The translations under genes were made by a program, and so were the position numbers. Below, piece by piece: positions 48,601 to 61,209 of a stretch of 64,000 bases of DNA; position 1 is the stretch's first letter; each line of letters starts with the position of its first letter. Source of the DNA: Tubulanus polymorphus (taxonomy: Eukaryota; Nemertea; Palaeonemertea; Tubulaniformes; Tubulanidae); the NCBI RefSeq assembly GCF_964204645.1, contig NC_134029.1, positions 5,341,001 through 5,405,000 of the forward strand, given 5' to 3'. The notes under the pieces were generated by a model that was given only the letters and a program-made list of their open reading frames with translations, did no database searches and was not told the origin of the DNA.

Positions 48601-51600
48601 AAATCATCGCAAAAATGGAAATGGGCCAACTGGGAAGCACTGAAGCAGAATTGTCTAAGAAGAAAAGGAGCTGTAGACAGAAATATTGCTCGTACTATTT
48701 TGGCCTATTTTTTCATTCGACGATTGAAAATTCGATTAGACTCCAGAAATGAAATTACACTCGAGAATCTTCGCATCGTTTGTTCAGTTCTATTTCTCAC
48801 CACTGAACATATTTCACTCGCGGAAAAGATTTGTGGTAAATGGATGTTTGCAGAACACTTCGCCACCGAATTGAACGATATACATTCGCAAAGTCTGCAG
48901 TCGGAAGATAACTGGAGTGGCTGAACGCGTACACAAACAGTTGAAAATAGGAGGAACAAGCGGTCCAGGGGTGAAACACGCAATCAAACGTTTCGAAGCT
49001 GAAATAAATCCAGGAATCCGCAACAAATACGTAAACACGCTTTATTTCTAGAAATCCTATACTACGCTCATGCTAGCATTACCATCAGGATAAACCAAAT
49101 CGTTGACCCCGCAAGAACCCTTCTATTAGGGGTCTGTAAATATCATCATTCCTGTCAAATAAGAAGTTGAACCAATGATATTCTACAGCTTTCATCGATT
49201 CCCTAAAAAAATGAATAATCATAAAATTTTTGACCCACTGTTTATGGCCCCCTACAGTCAAACTAGCAGGCTGCGTTCTGACAGAAATCCAGTTCCTTAT
49301 TCTGCCCAGCCGAGTTACCATATAATCCATTCCTCTCTTCATATCGATAACTGAAGCTGGCTATGAGAACCAGTTTCCACATAAGATGAAGTGAAAATAT
49401 TTTTCCATCAAGTTCACGGCAATGGCTCTACGTATGATAAGCGAAGGTAGAATAAAATATGAAATATGCTCGAGCGAGCGAATGGGGAGCCACAAATCAC
49501 GAAGGCTTTCAAACGAAAGATGCCTAATGAGATTCTTAAATGTTCCGTTTTATCATGCGAGATGATTGATTAAAATACGGTACGTGAAAATTAATATGCG
49601 CGAAAAACCTATTAAACTATTTCATATCTGAATACGCCGATATCAGAGCTTTACAAGACACGCGGTTTAATTATCAAGATGATTACGGAAAAATTGCGTA
49701 GGTGTAGTTGAGCGTCGAAATGCCATGAAGCATATCAAAAACATGTCAAGAAGTCTGTCATGAAAGAACATCGACTGATTTCCGGGTAAGCGCACCAAGT
49801 GGATCCTCCATTGCCACAGCGGTATTTACAACAGATGTTTTGATTTAAGCAACACAATCAACACAGATCGAATCATAATGTTTTTTGTTATTCGGCAACA
49901 ACTCGTATCAACACAGATCAAATCGTTCATTTAATCAAGTAATGCGATTTGCTAACAACATCCATTTATTGAATCAAAGCGTCAACGCGAGTACCCGCCG
50001 AGGTCAAATCTCCCCTCGCGGTGCTTAAATTCGATTTGCAAGATAGCGCCTGTGACAGTAGCGATTGTCGATAGTTCAAAAACAAAATGGCTGCTTTTTC
50101 AAACGCAGACAATTCAGGTTACACGGGTCTATAGAGGGTAGCGTCATTTATTTATAAGATGATTCAAATTTGTACCATGTGGTAGCAATCAATGGAGCGA
50201 AGTGATTTTATACGAGTTGTTTAAATAATAACACCTAACATATAAGCAGCAATCACCCAGAGTGAAACTGGCCCAGTCTACAGAATGGGTGCCTGATTGG
50301 AGAAGGCATTCACATGCAAAATCACTCGCGCAAATTACCCCGATGCTATCAAATAATGCTATTGCAAGTGAGGTGAGCCACTTCCAGTACATTTTGCATT
50401 CACGCAGAATAATTTGACCCATACAACAATTTAGCACCAGTCGGCACCAGATCAGCATCAATATCGTGGCAAGTTACTTTTTGGTAACGTCACTGAATTT
50501 CAGAATTTTCAGAATAGCTTATATACAGACGGGTCAGTGAGTCGGTATATGATTTTAAACCAACACAAAAATCTTGCTTTAAAGGTTCATATGACATCAT
50601 AGCTTCTTGGCAATTGCCAAACATCCATTGTAGTGTCTTGGCAATTTCCGAACATCTATCGCTCCATCGGCGGATTTTCCACCATGATCTTATATAAATA
50701 GAATCGGTTTCCAACAAACAACATTAATTCACTGTCGGTTACTTTTCATATATTAGATTTATTTTGAAAACAACATGTAATTCGTTTTACGACGACGGCA
50801 ACAACAAACTCGTTGCCGCGGAAACGAATTACGATCAATTGCGGGGAGCGCCGGCGTGGTCGTTATGATGAGGTGGCCACCGCCCAGACGGACGTAAATG
50901 AATCTCCATTCATGTTCATGCATATCCAGTAATGAGTTAACAGATATGTCTCGTGTATATTCATGTGGATTCGTGTTGTTATCTGCGTCCGAATCGGTAA
51001 TTTCAGATCGCGCCGGTCCTTCGTTGTGAAGATGAAGCCGCTAATGAATGACCAGCACGATATCCGTGCTCGGTACATCTATTTCAATATAAATACGACA
51101 TTCAAATGTCATCGGCGTATAAACCGGCTTGTAACGAGACGTTGATCTAACACAGATACCTACCGCAATCAATTCCACAAGATTCCGTTTATATAACAAT
51201 CCATTGCATATGATTTATGTAAGCAATTTCGAAGGATAGCTCCCTCGATAAACGTATTGAGGCATGGATTTCCTCGATGCCAATGTCAAATCGAAGACCG
51301 GTATCGGGATGGAGAATGTGAAATACCGGGTGTATCAATTCGTGGTTGAATAGTAAGAAAAATGGTATGCAATAATTTCAATTTCATGAAGGGTTAAAAT
51401 GACAACTTATAGGTCGATTACTAAAAAAAAAAATCTTGTCCATGAAATGAGTCTACAAGTCAAACAGATTTCTATGGACTGATTTTTACTAGGGCTACAC
51501 TGCAGCTAATGTGAGATGATAGTAAATAGGGCATCAGGCTGCTTATTCAGAATCACACTATTGTGAATTGACAAATGTATAAAAAAAGCAGGAAAAGGAG

Positions 51601-52015
51601 GTCAAAGCCGGATAGTAATCAGAAAGTAAAACCATAGACCTATTTCACAACCCTTCAAACAGCAGAATAGGATTAGTTTTACTCATAAATGATGCACCGT
51701 AAAAAGTGTTGGATAATAAACATTGCTGTAAAAAAGTTCCTAACTATCAGGTTTTATGCGACAAAAAATTCTGCCAATACATATTCTGATATTCAGAGGC
51801 CTAACTCCAAAACTATGACATCGTCGAAGGAAGTTGAAATACAAAGTTGACAGTTTTATCTATAGATCAAGCAGCGTAGCATCGATTCACCACCCAGTAT
51901 TTTTCAATGATCGATTAAATTCCAGAAATATCTGGTGAACAAATAGATTTGTTTTAATATCATCTGTAGCGCTGTTTTTGGAGAGCAGTGAATCAGTAAA
52001 TAAAATCCCACACAC

Positions 52016-53707
52016 CTTCACTACATGAAAACAGTTGGTATAAATACAACCAGCTGTAGATATAGCGTATAGACTTCTCAGCTTTCCAAACTTCATCTCT
52101 GCCTCTCTCTCTTTTTGCCGGTAGGCTTGAGTCTTTTGTTCTTCGAGAGGGGAGAGGTATTTCATGAGCATATAGCTGGACGAGATAATTTCTTTCAGAA
52201 GTCTCGTTCCAAAAGACTGCAGGGAATTTAAATGAATGTCAAATTTAAGAAGTACAATTCTCGCTGAGGTTTTACCTAACTAGCCTGCTAAACTAGTTAT
52301 AGCAATAACCTTGCCAAGTTTTACCCAATTAACATTGTGAATACGATTTCATGATACTCAAAATTCCATTTTTTTGGACCATGAAGTTTACCAAAATTAA
52401 AGCATTTGGATGGGTGAAAGGAAGAGGCATCAAATTCAAATTGATTTGTCAAAATATCTCCAGAGATTATTTGATACAATTTGATGCGATTTAAAGATGG
52501 CGGACTCACAGTTTCTTTTTCACAAGAGTTTCTGCCATTCAATGAACATGGACAACTCCCACCAAATCCACGATAAGTGAACTATCAAATGGAAAACCCT
52601 TTAAAAGCTGCCCCTAGCTTTTGGAGAACTGATCAAAATGGTCATAAACTGAATAGAAAGTGGCCCTCATGTGTTGTTGAAAATAAAAGTCAATAACCAG
52701 GGGCAGTATTTTCTTGTCAGCGGTTTGACCAAATCGTCAAATTTATCCTGTTGTGCAAATCTGATATAATTAGAAGACATGTGCCTAGCAAATTATGATT
52801 AGAGAAATCAAATCTGATTTGACAGGATAAATTTGCCTAAGATTTTAACAAATGTTTTTTAGTCTACTGTGTGATTTATACTTACTTGTGCTTCTAATTG
52901 CTTGATGGGAATCAAAACAAGTAATTAAAATCACTAAAGCAATAATCCATCGACCCCCAGTTAATTCCAGTTCATTCATTATTGTTTTTAAATCCAGGGA
53001 AGGTCGGCCCTGTTAAATCCAAACACTCTTCGCCTGATGATAATCACTGCACACTAAGGCAAAAACTATAAATCCATTATCATTCGAGTTCCTACAATAA
53101 AATCAGTGATGAGTATTGGTCACTTGAGAACAGTTGAATCCAATTAGTTAAAATAATGCAAATTGATTTTCAATTATTTGGGACAAGACTCGAAATGACA
53201 GTTGCTCTAGTTGAAGTCGTGGTTGTACAAGAACACATTTTATGTGATGAAGGCTTCTCTAAAGTACAGACTGACCAGCAGTTGACACATGACAAATGAT
53301 GAAATATGAAATTCTTTATTTAGCAACTTGCTTGATTTGCAAGATCAACAATGACATGACAATTGACATGACAATAAGGTGCTAATTTTAATTGCAGCCA
53401 CCAAACAACGAATGAAGCCGAAACAAGTACGATGAAGTGACTTGTGATATTTCATTCATTCAATCAGGCGAAATGATGAGTCAAAAGCCACAATTACTCA
53501 AATAATCAGGGCTATTTCATAATCCTTGCATCAAGCAACTGAAATTCTTATCACAATCAACATCAAAGCAGGGCTACGATTTCCGAAAATTTCTAAAACA
53601 AAGGTCCGAATCACCTGAACACATTTTTATTAATTGAATTAATTAACTGGTCCTTTCAGTTTCAATTCTTTTCTTTTTTCGTTAATTTTTTGAGTGGCAA
53701 GGGCCAT
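52016..53707 (-). CDS. Two possible exons of an unrecognised gene
   Basis: The exon at 52016-52216 is bounded by an acceptor (ccctgcag) and a donor (gtgtgt). It encodes 67 residues including MLMKYLSPLEEQKTQAYRQK and then EREAEMKFGKLRSLYAIS, a charged, helix-like composition that looks like real protein. Upstream at 53648-53707 a frame beginning MALATQKINEKRKELKLKGP, with a good start context, reaches a weak GT donor in the same phase. The two can be joined in phase but I have no proof they are. I recognise no family. Downstream exons were not found. A gene here would lie head-to-head with POMP. Confidence 0.3.
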
Positions 53708-54688
53708 ATTTCCACGTTGTGTCCTTGCGTTACACAACAACATTGATTCTATTCGATTTGAGGAATTCTGATCGTATTCTGAAAAGCACTCACCCATTTT
53801 CACGCACCAATGATAAACCAAAACTGTAAGTTCCACTACTATCAATCATCGATACATCGTTGGCCGTGGATCACTGATCACTGAATCGCGTCCTGAAAGT
53901 TGTAGACAGTTACAAACTGCGTCATCCTCCCGCTGTCAGTCTATTCTAACACCAAGATTTAGCGGGGAAGGAGTTCCATTATCAGAATGCTACTACAGTG
54001 ACACCGCCTCTGGTAGGTGAATAAAAGTTACAGCCTCTGGCAATTGAGTGCAATTAAATCAATTTATTACATCGGAATAGTGCAATTTGTCGGAAAATAT
54101 TAAATGGTGTGCGCCTAATAACAGTATGAACATTATCAAAATTTTCAACTCATTGAGAGGATACCCCAACTCTGTATTCTATTGACAACCATCTCAAGGC
54201 AAGCGAGGTAAGCTAATCCGATAGATGTCGCCAAAATCTTCAAAATGGTTGGTATTGCTATCATTAGTTTGCAATTTTTGTAAAAAATATTAACATTCGT
54301 AAGGCCCCTGGTGCATCAGCAGTAAATTAGTACTAGATAATGATTATTCTCGCTATTCCATACAATATGAGATATTTTCCATTGTCCTAAGAGAATAAAA
54401 AATGTAGAAAATTGCTCGAAAACGGTCATTCGGTGCCAATCTAACCAATGTCCAAGTCAAATTCAATTTTATTGCAATTATAGTTGCTGTGATATCTGGG
54501 TTTGGTTGGGTGAATATAGTATTTTTCCACAAAGTTTTAGACTTTTTAATCTCTTTCATAGATATGATTGGACAGATAATTGTCATTGACATGCTGCTGC
54601 CCGGAGCCGGATGGGGGATGCGATAGATCTAGAGAGGGCCATGGCGGCAGGGGTACTAAATAAGTCAAGAATTCTTGTTATTTTACAG

Positions 54689-55795
54689 GATCCAAGTATG
54701 ACAGGAGATGTGTGCTCTACAGTACCAGCCAGACAAGGGCCATTCGGTATCAATGAAGCCATGTGGAATGGGTAAGTTAGATTTCTATTGAATTCTAGCT
54801 GCCGAAAATGCACTTATTACACTTATTACTTTCGTTCGTCTGTGATACCTGGTCAACAATTCTTTTTCACTATTTTCCAGTCCACACAATGTAGAATCAG
54901 ATCTTACGTGTGTACATCCATTACAAGCATCCGAACAACAGGTCAGTTGGGATTATTCCATAAGTCTGTCTAGATTGTGGTTAGAATTTGAAATTAAGAT
55001 TTCCAGTCTAACTGGGCTTTTCCAATCTTACAGTTTTATTCTAACGAAGAAAGACAAGATTTACTGATGTTGAGGAACACGCAAGGAATTCACGCTCCAC
55101 TGAAACTGCAGATGGAAAGAAATGTAGCAAAACAGGTGAGTGTCTAGCACTACTAGATTTGTTCATAGGTTAGATTGATATTTAAGAAAAATTCTGAAAA
55201 TTTTATTTTCAAAAATTGTGAAGAAATGTGAAAAATTCAAGCAAAGTATCTGTTTTCATATTTAGATTTCTGTGCTTTGTACAATTCCCAGAATTTATAT
55301 ACAAGCTGCGAGGGTTTTATTGTAATACGTCCAAATTGTTATCGGTAACCGCTTATCTTGCTGTACCTTGACATTGAAAATCTGGAAATAATATGTATAA
55401 AATCCTTAAATTATTTTGTGAAAGTTTTTTAAGGATATAAAAAGTGTGAAGTTCCTCAATCTAACCCTGTTATTGTAGCATTCACTACTCAGTGTTTTAA
55501 AGAAATATCATTTGTAATTTCGATTTTAGATTGGAAGACTGCCGTGTTTTAAAAGTTCTAATTTAATGAACGACATTCTGACCGGTAAAATCTACTCTAT
55601 TGACTTTGATGACGTTCTCAATAGTAAGTTCAAACCAATTCCTAAATATTTCAATTTTTAATTCAAATTTTTCTATGAGGAGTAGTCTGATATAACGACC
55701 ATTATATAACAAAAATTTTATTTTCAGCCGAGCCTGAGAGCGTTGGTAATCCTCATGTTTTGGTCGAAAAGAAATTCGGATTCTTCAGCAGTTGA
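54689..55795 (+). CDS. POMP: Proteasome maturation protein (POMP/Ump1), N-terminus uncertain
   Basis: Chaperone that guides 20S proteasome assembly and is degraded as the first substrate of the finished particle. Exons: 54689-54771, 54881-54941, 55034-55135, 55530-55623, 55728-55795, all in phase. It matches the POMP pattern throughout: QGPFGINEAM, SDLTCVHPL, then LRNTQGIHAPLKLQMERN, IGRLPCFKSSNLMNDILTG, FDDVLN and the C-terminal GNPHVLVEKKFGFF. The first exon begins after an acceptor (ttttacag), and only about four residues are missing against the human protein, so a tiny upstream exon is likely. Alternatively translation starts at the in-frame ATG 54698, or unspliced at 54641, which has a strong GCCATGG context. 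Confidence 0.92.
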
Positions 55796-56713
55796 ATGAA
55801 ATGTTTAAACTCTTGATGTGTGCGCAGTCACTTCAAATGATTTGTAAAATGTATTGTATCTCATTAAAATCACATTTATCGGTAATAATTGAAATCACAA
55901 GTTGCTTAATTGCTGTTTTTTTTGTGAAGATAAGAGAGAAGGCAAAAATACTGAGTTTTGATGAGATTATCAATGATTTTATTTTGTATCACTAATATCT
56001 TAAATTCATATTACATAGTTAAGTCATTTATTTACATGATTGAAAGTGATTGTTACTGACTATGGGTTTTCATATGATAAAAAGAAAGTCTAATGCAATG
56101 AAAACCCACTTAATCAGGATCATTTTGGTTAATGTGAATGCCGGATCAAGTAGGTTTGAGAAAATTCAATGGTTTCAGAGGAGAACTGGCATAAATTACA
56201 TCCTATGTGCAACTTAACAGACATCTGATGATGAAGGGCAATTAGTGTAGATAGTTACAAAAACAAATTGTCAGCACATACAAAACAACAGTATTTATCA
56301 CAGACATTATGATTAGTAAATACTAAGACAAAAGCTTAGAAATTCATCAGAAAATTGACGAGAGGGATCCCCTAATAATTCAGTCAAAAATTCTTGAATA
56401 AAAGAGTATATATTTTGAACAAAGTTTCCTCTATTAGCCATCATCAGGCGTACTGAGAAACAAAATGAAATTACAGAATATTTATACTTTCAATTTGTTT
56501 CTCAGTATGCCTGATAGTGTAGTAGATAGTGTTTAGCCGAAACGTTGCTCAAAATATATACTCATCTATTCATATATATAAGAATTTTTCATCTTTGAAT
56601 TATTGTGTGATTTCTCTCATCCATCTTACACGAATAGTGTGTATCTTCTTGACTCAATTTGATCCTTGACGCTTCTACATTCATGATATAATTAAGGCTT
56701 AATTTTTAACTGT
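55796..56713. other. Spacer between convergent POMP and the 293-residue gene
   Basis: 3' untranslated DNA of both genes; AT-rich. ATTAAA near 55863 or AATAAA at 56397-56402 may serve POMP. Contains the palindromic repeat at 56384-56590. Confidence 0.5.
56384..56590. repeat. Long imperfect palindrome (hairpin MITE)
   Basis: Nested inverse pairs are visible: TCAAAAATTCTTG with AAGAATTTTTC, GAGTATATATTTTGA with TCAAAATATATACTC, and CAGGCGTACTGAGAAACAAA with TTTGTTTCTCAGTATGCCTG. About 200 bp can fold back. A 'ccgaaacgt' core resembles the 'gtttcgga' core of the palindrome at 17952-18107. Confidence 0.65.
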
Positions 56714-58253
56714 CTAGCACAAACAAGGTAATTTGTGGTGAGCTATAGTTGGTGGCCAGTCCGGATGAATTACAAAATCTCCTCTCGATGGAATTGGTTT
56801 ATAAACAGATCGACGCATTTTCGAGACATCGCTGTATTTTCGAGCACCTATCGTGTTGTTGTTGGCTGGATTTGGATTGTATTCGATGCGCGAATTATTC
56901 TGTAATCTGTCCCAAGCTTTTCGGTCTATAAAAAGATAAGTATATATTTGGAAATTTTAGTCCCTACAATTTGTTGTGGCAGGGTCTCGAAAAATCCTGA
57001 CTTACCAGTGTAGCCTGCTTGTTTAAGGTATCCTCGTAATGATGGAATAGGTGCAGCACTTCGTCTACGTTCGGTACTCTGATCAAGTTCTTTCAATTTC
57101 TCAATTATATCGCGTCGATCTAAAAATCCATTTAAGAAATTGAATATTGTCACTCCTAGGTTTAAATAGTTCCATATATTGGTATTCAGAGACTGCTGCA
57201 TTAGGTATATTTTAATTACCGTTATCATTTGACATTTTTATCCAGGCATCAGTTATTTGTGCATCTTTTGAATCCAATGCATCTAATCCCTGAAAAATGT
57301 TACAACATATTTTGGTAAAACATAAATGAAATGTTCTTTTTCTGCATAAACATAGCACGATAAAAGTCAGTAATAAATCCAGTTGATTAGTCCTTAGTTA
57401 GTAACCTAATCATTGGTGGTAAGCTTTTATTTTTATAATCAGATTGGCTTATACCAACGTATGATTTGTGAAAATATCCGATTGGAAGAAACTAAAGTCT
57501 GGTTACTGAGTAAATCCCTTGTCTCCAGTACATTCTTTACTCTCGCACTCTGTTGAAGTCTCCTGCTAATTAACTTGATCATTTTGACATACCTCTGTTC
57601 TCTTGTACTGCATGACTGTCGCTGTATTTGGACGACTTTCATATTTGGCTCGTAAGCTTTGTCGGTAAGCGTTCTCAATAGGAGCCATAGCACTTCCATC
57701 AACTGTAGCGGAAAAACATCACCAGTCAATACACAGTAAAAACAATAAATAGTTCATAATCATGTAGAATACTAGATACATTTCCCTACCTTTATAAACT
57801 CTTTTGCCAAGAGTTGTATCAGCATTTTGAAAACCTTCGATATAATGAAGTCTGTTTGTGAGAAATACACTGAAAATGAAAATAAGCATTTCCATCGATG
57901 AAACGAATAATAATCGCTACTGTTTGAAAGCGTTGAAGCGGCTGTATAACTACTTACAGAGGTGGATGTGGTTTATTTTTTCTACTTGGAGAAGTTGGTC
58001 TTGTATTTGCCTGCACGTGATTCTTGAGGTAAGCTTCGTTGTGAAAGTCGTTGTAAGTAGTCGCTGAAGTTGAAGGACGAGACCACGTTTCGCGAGCCTG
58101 TCTTCGTATCTCGTCCAAAACGTTGCCATCCAAAGGCTTCATCAGGTTGTTCAATTCCGCATCTGCCTTCGAACCGAACGGGATCGCTGATTTGGAGCGT
58201 CTCAGTCGACTGACTGGATCTTTATATCCTGGGTTTAAATGTCCAGTTGCCAT
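56714..58253 (-). CDS. Unrecognised 293-residue basic protein, possibly axonemal
   Basis: Six phase-consistent exons: 57958-58253, 57790-57869, 57593-57702, 57220-57289, 57006-57119, 56714-56925. The start MATGHLNPGYKDPVSRLRRS is the first ATG. No signal peptide, membrane segment or enzyme motif. The protein is rich in Arg, Pro and Tyr, with short landmarks VFLTNRLHYIEGFQ, NAYRQSLRAKYES, then SLRGYLKQAGYT, ARKYSDVSKMRRS and GDFVIHPDWPPT. Small proteins of this composition, with scattered Tyr/Pro motifs and no fold, are common among ciliary microtubule inner proteins. That is an impression, not an identification. Convergent with POMP. Confidence 0.8.
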
Positions 58254-61209
58254 TCTTCAGTGTGTGTCAGTGTATGCGATATTGATATATAGTATGGAGC
58301 CTTAGACTGAGAAATCTGATCAGCTCTCACCACTGCTGTATAAACAAATGAATGACTATTTGGCATAGGCCCTATTTATTGGCTATACTACTTAACCGGG
58401 CATTAGACAGTCTGAAAGACGAAATGAATGAGTGCCGCCAGGCAGTGGAGGGAGGTAGTCAGACCTTATATAATGATTCATTCAGTGATTGATTACTGGC
58501 CGAGTCAAAGCATAAAATCCGCTTGGCAATATGCAAACTCACACTGTACTCTTTACTCTAATGAGGAATTGATTGCTTTTCTGCCATTCTTACGCCATGT
58601 TTAGCATTTTATCAACATCAATCGTGCAGTATTGAGATTGATCGAGGATTGTTTACAAGCACCTGGCAACAATTAATTGGACCCGGAAGTAAAACTGCTG
58701 ACTTAACGACGTGCCTCAGAAGTCTTTTGCGCGCGCGTACCTTTTCTGTCATGAGGTTCGATCCCGTATATTATTTCCACAAAAATGCGCGAGTTTTTCA
58801 AACATCAAAACCGGGTCGAGAAAGCGTGGTAGTTTACGAAGTATTACATGATTAATACATTCTAACTGTTAAAAGTGTAACATTGTAACTCCTATCGAAT
58901 TTGAGTGTGCTCTGATTACTTTGATTATGGACTCTCGTTTTAGAGTCCATCGATTGATGCTTTTATGGATGAATGAATGAATGAATGAATGAATGAATGA
59001 ATGAATGAATGAATGAATGAATGAATGAATGAATGAATGAATCAATCAATCAATTAATTCGTATATGAGAAAAAACATATATACAATCGGCATATTGTAC
59101 AACAACTAAGCAAAAAATAAAACCAAAAACACAATACAGACACAATATCAAATCTCAGGACGAAACAGATAATTCAGAGCCAACGCAAATAAACTCAGTA
59201 TATTAAGATATGTTCGTTGGCGTTTAAATATGTTATTTTCCAACCGTCCAATTTCCACAACTGGATTACGTTGAATACTCTCCTCCCCTCAGCGACAATA
59301 ATAAATTCGTGGCGGCGTCACTGCTTAGCGGCAGAGATTTTGTGTAATCATGAAAATTTATCCAACAAATTTAAACTTACGGATTAATTCTTTGATTAAA
59401 TTGGTCACCATTTTGATTAGAGTGATTATTAACCGTTAAAAAGGCTGAATAGTTTCCAAGACCAAGAATCGCCCTATTTCTCGATCTTTATTTTCTTAAG
59501 TAAAGTTAAATAAAATCGTTCCAAGAATTTCAACCTGGATTTTCAGTGGTATTAACTCATTATCTAAAGAGATTCAACTGGAATCCTTGAGGATGACATT
59601 TCTCAGATAAACCTGGTTCTTGGCCTCCCTTTAATATACCGGTACGAATTGTTTCTTGAGCACGATGAAAAATTATGAATTAACCATCAGACACAACCTG
59701 CGCGCGTGAACCCTAAATTTTGCTCATATTCAGATCGTATAGTGTAGTTTTGTAAAGGTTTCCTGTCTTCTCTCGAGAATGCAGACAATTTAATGAAAAC
59801 AAAAATGAAAACTGCATCTGTAACGCCCACTGAGAGAGCGTTCAGTTTACAGTAAATCCACGACTAACATTATATAAATCGTTTCCAAAAGACCCGGATG
59901 ACGTGGTGCTTTAATCCAGGCATTTTCCCTTTTTGAATTTTTTTGTAGTCAGATGAGATGCTCATCATCATTTATCTTGTTTCGCCTTACACTCATCATT
60001 AAACACTCATTAAATTGTCGACTGTATAAGATGCTGCCTACTGCATAAATCAATAGTGGAAAACTGGGTCGGGGTCAGGGGAACGTGTTCGCTGGGGTCA
60101 AAATCGATAAAAAAATGCACTTATGGCGAGGGTCTGAAATAAACCAATTCGGTTTAATTTCTATCACCGTATTCTCTGAAATATCCGAAGTCTTTTCTGA
60201 GAGATAAAATATTGATGCATCAACCAAATCCCGGGGGGGGGGGGGGTCAGGGGACGTTCCCGGCGGTCAAAATCGATTAAATTTTCACGCATTCAAATTC
60301 AAGCTGCGCCAAGTTCAATTTCCATCGATCGTAATATATTCCGACTAAGTATGAGTAACACCTATTATTTAACACATAGGAGAGGCGAAATCCGGTTAGG
60401 CGAGTCTGGATTTGAACTCCCTGACAAAGACATTTTAAACCCCGCAGATGCTTTGACCGGAAAGTCGCCATCTTTCTGTGAAGAGAGTTGTTTTTGGAGC
60501 ATAGTTTTCTTTTCGGGATTATCTACACGATTAACTAGCGATGCTTCATTTCTAACTGGTTTTCAGCGCATATAACGGGTAATTATAGACTCTAATTAAT
60601 GATGCCGAATTAATTGTTAAGCAGTGAACACTGATATATGTAAACGAGATACTGGAAAGTTTGTATTGTTACTGTGGACTGTGTTTAGCGGCGGCCGGCA
60701 CTGTTTTTAGTACCTGATCGCACCGGTGTTCTAGAATTCCATTCAAATAGTAGTTTAAATAGGTAGATCTCCGAATTGATGACAAATTTTTCTTTTTATT
60801 TATATCAGGAATTTTGATTGATTTGTGTGGTCATCAGTGTAGCATCTTGATGATGTTGTCAGTGTAAGGGGAGCTACAGTCAGAGGGAGGAAAAATTTTC
60901 GACTGGGACAGGTGTATCATCTTGTACTTACAAATAGTTTTGTTTTTGGATCTCAAAATATGTTCTAATCACCACACTACACTACCTTCTAACTACCATC
61001 ACTACTGAACAGTTTTGATATATTTGGAAATTGACTTAAAATCCCTCGGCCCGGCATTGGCATTTGACGATATGATTCCTCTTCAAATAAGTTTTTGACT
61101 TTCAATTTTCTAGTGATATACGAGTGATATCCACAATTTTTTTTCTTTCCTTAGATTTTGGTTGCGGTTTCGTAAATGCGGATGATTCGAGGTTGAACAA
61201 GTTTCGAAC
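58254..61209. other. Intergenic spacer before GATAD2
   Basis: Mostly AT-rich with no convincing gene. It holds the tetranucleotide array at 58969-59042. A diverged duplication occurs: 'ggggtcagggga' followed by 'ggtcaaaatcgat' appears near 60068 and again near 60240, the second after a run of about 16 G. A splice acceptor (tttccttag) ending at 61154 suggests a 5' leader exon of GATAD2 upstream; its donor was not found. Confidence 0.5.
58969..59042. repeat. (TGAA)n microsatellite
   Basis: About 18 uninterrupted TGAA units, followed by a short ATCA run. Likely polymorphic. Confidence 0.95.

Larger units (their letters stand above)
43707..53647. other. 10-kb region between VEGFR exons and POMP side
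   Basis: Sparse in recognisable genes. It should contain the VEGFR first exon, promoter and leader. Local CpG-richer patches lie near 47150-47480, 49980-50100 and 50770-51320. It also holds the minisatellite at 48341-48600 and one possible exon at 52016-52216. The remaining open frames are short and show no family signature. Confidence 0.5.

Noticed and set aside
48295-48643. Repeat proteins on both strands of the minisatellite
   Set aside because: A 36-bp unit without stops stays open automatically; no start context, splice sites or neighbouring exons.
52500-52530. Minus-strand start MAETLVKKK before a gtgagt donor
   Set aside because: Its phase gives an early stop when joined to the next exon at 52216; only a poor alternative acceptor would rescue it.
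60231-60247. Run of about 16 G as a G-quadruplex control element
   Set aside because: A lone homopolymer within a diverged duplication, far from any supported promoter.
60345-60450. Possible tRNA on the minus strand (GTTCAAATCC box)
   Set aside because: The T-stem does not pair and no cloverleaf can be drawn; chance B-box match.
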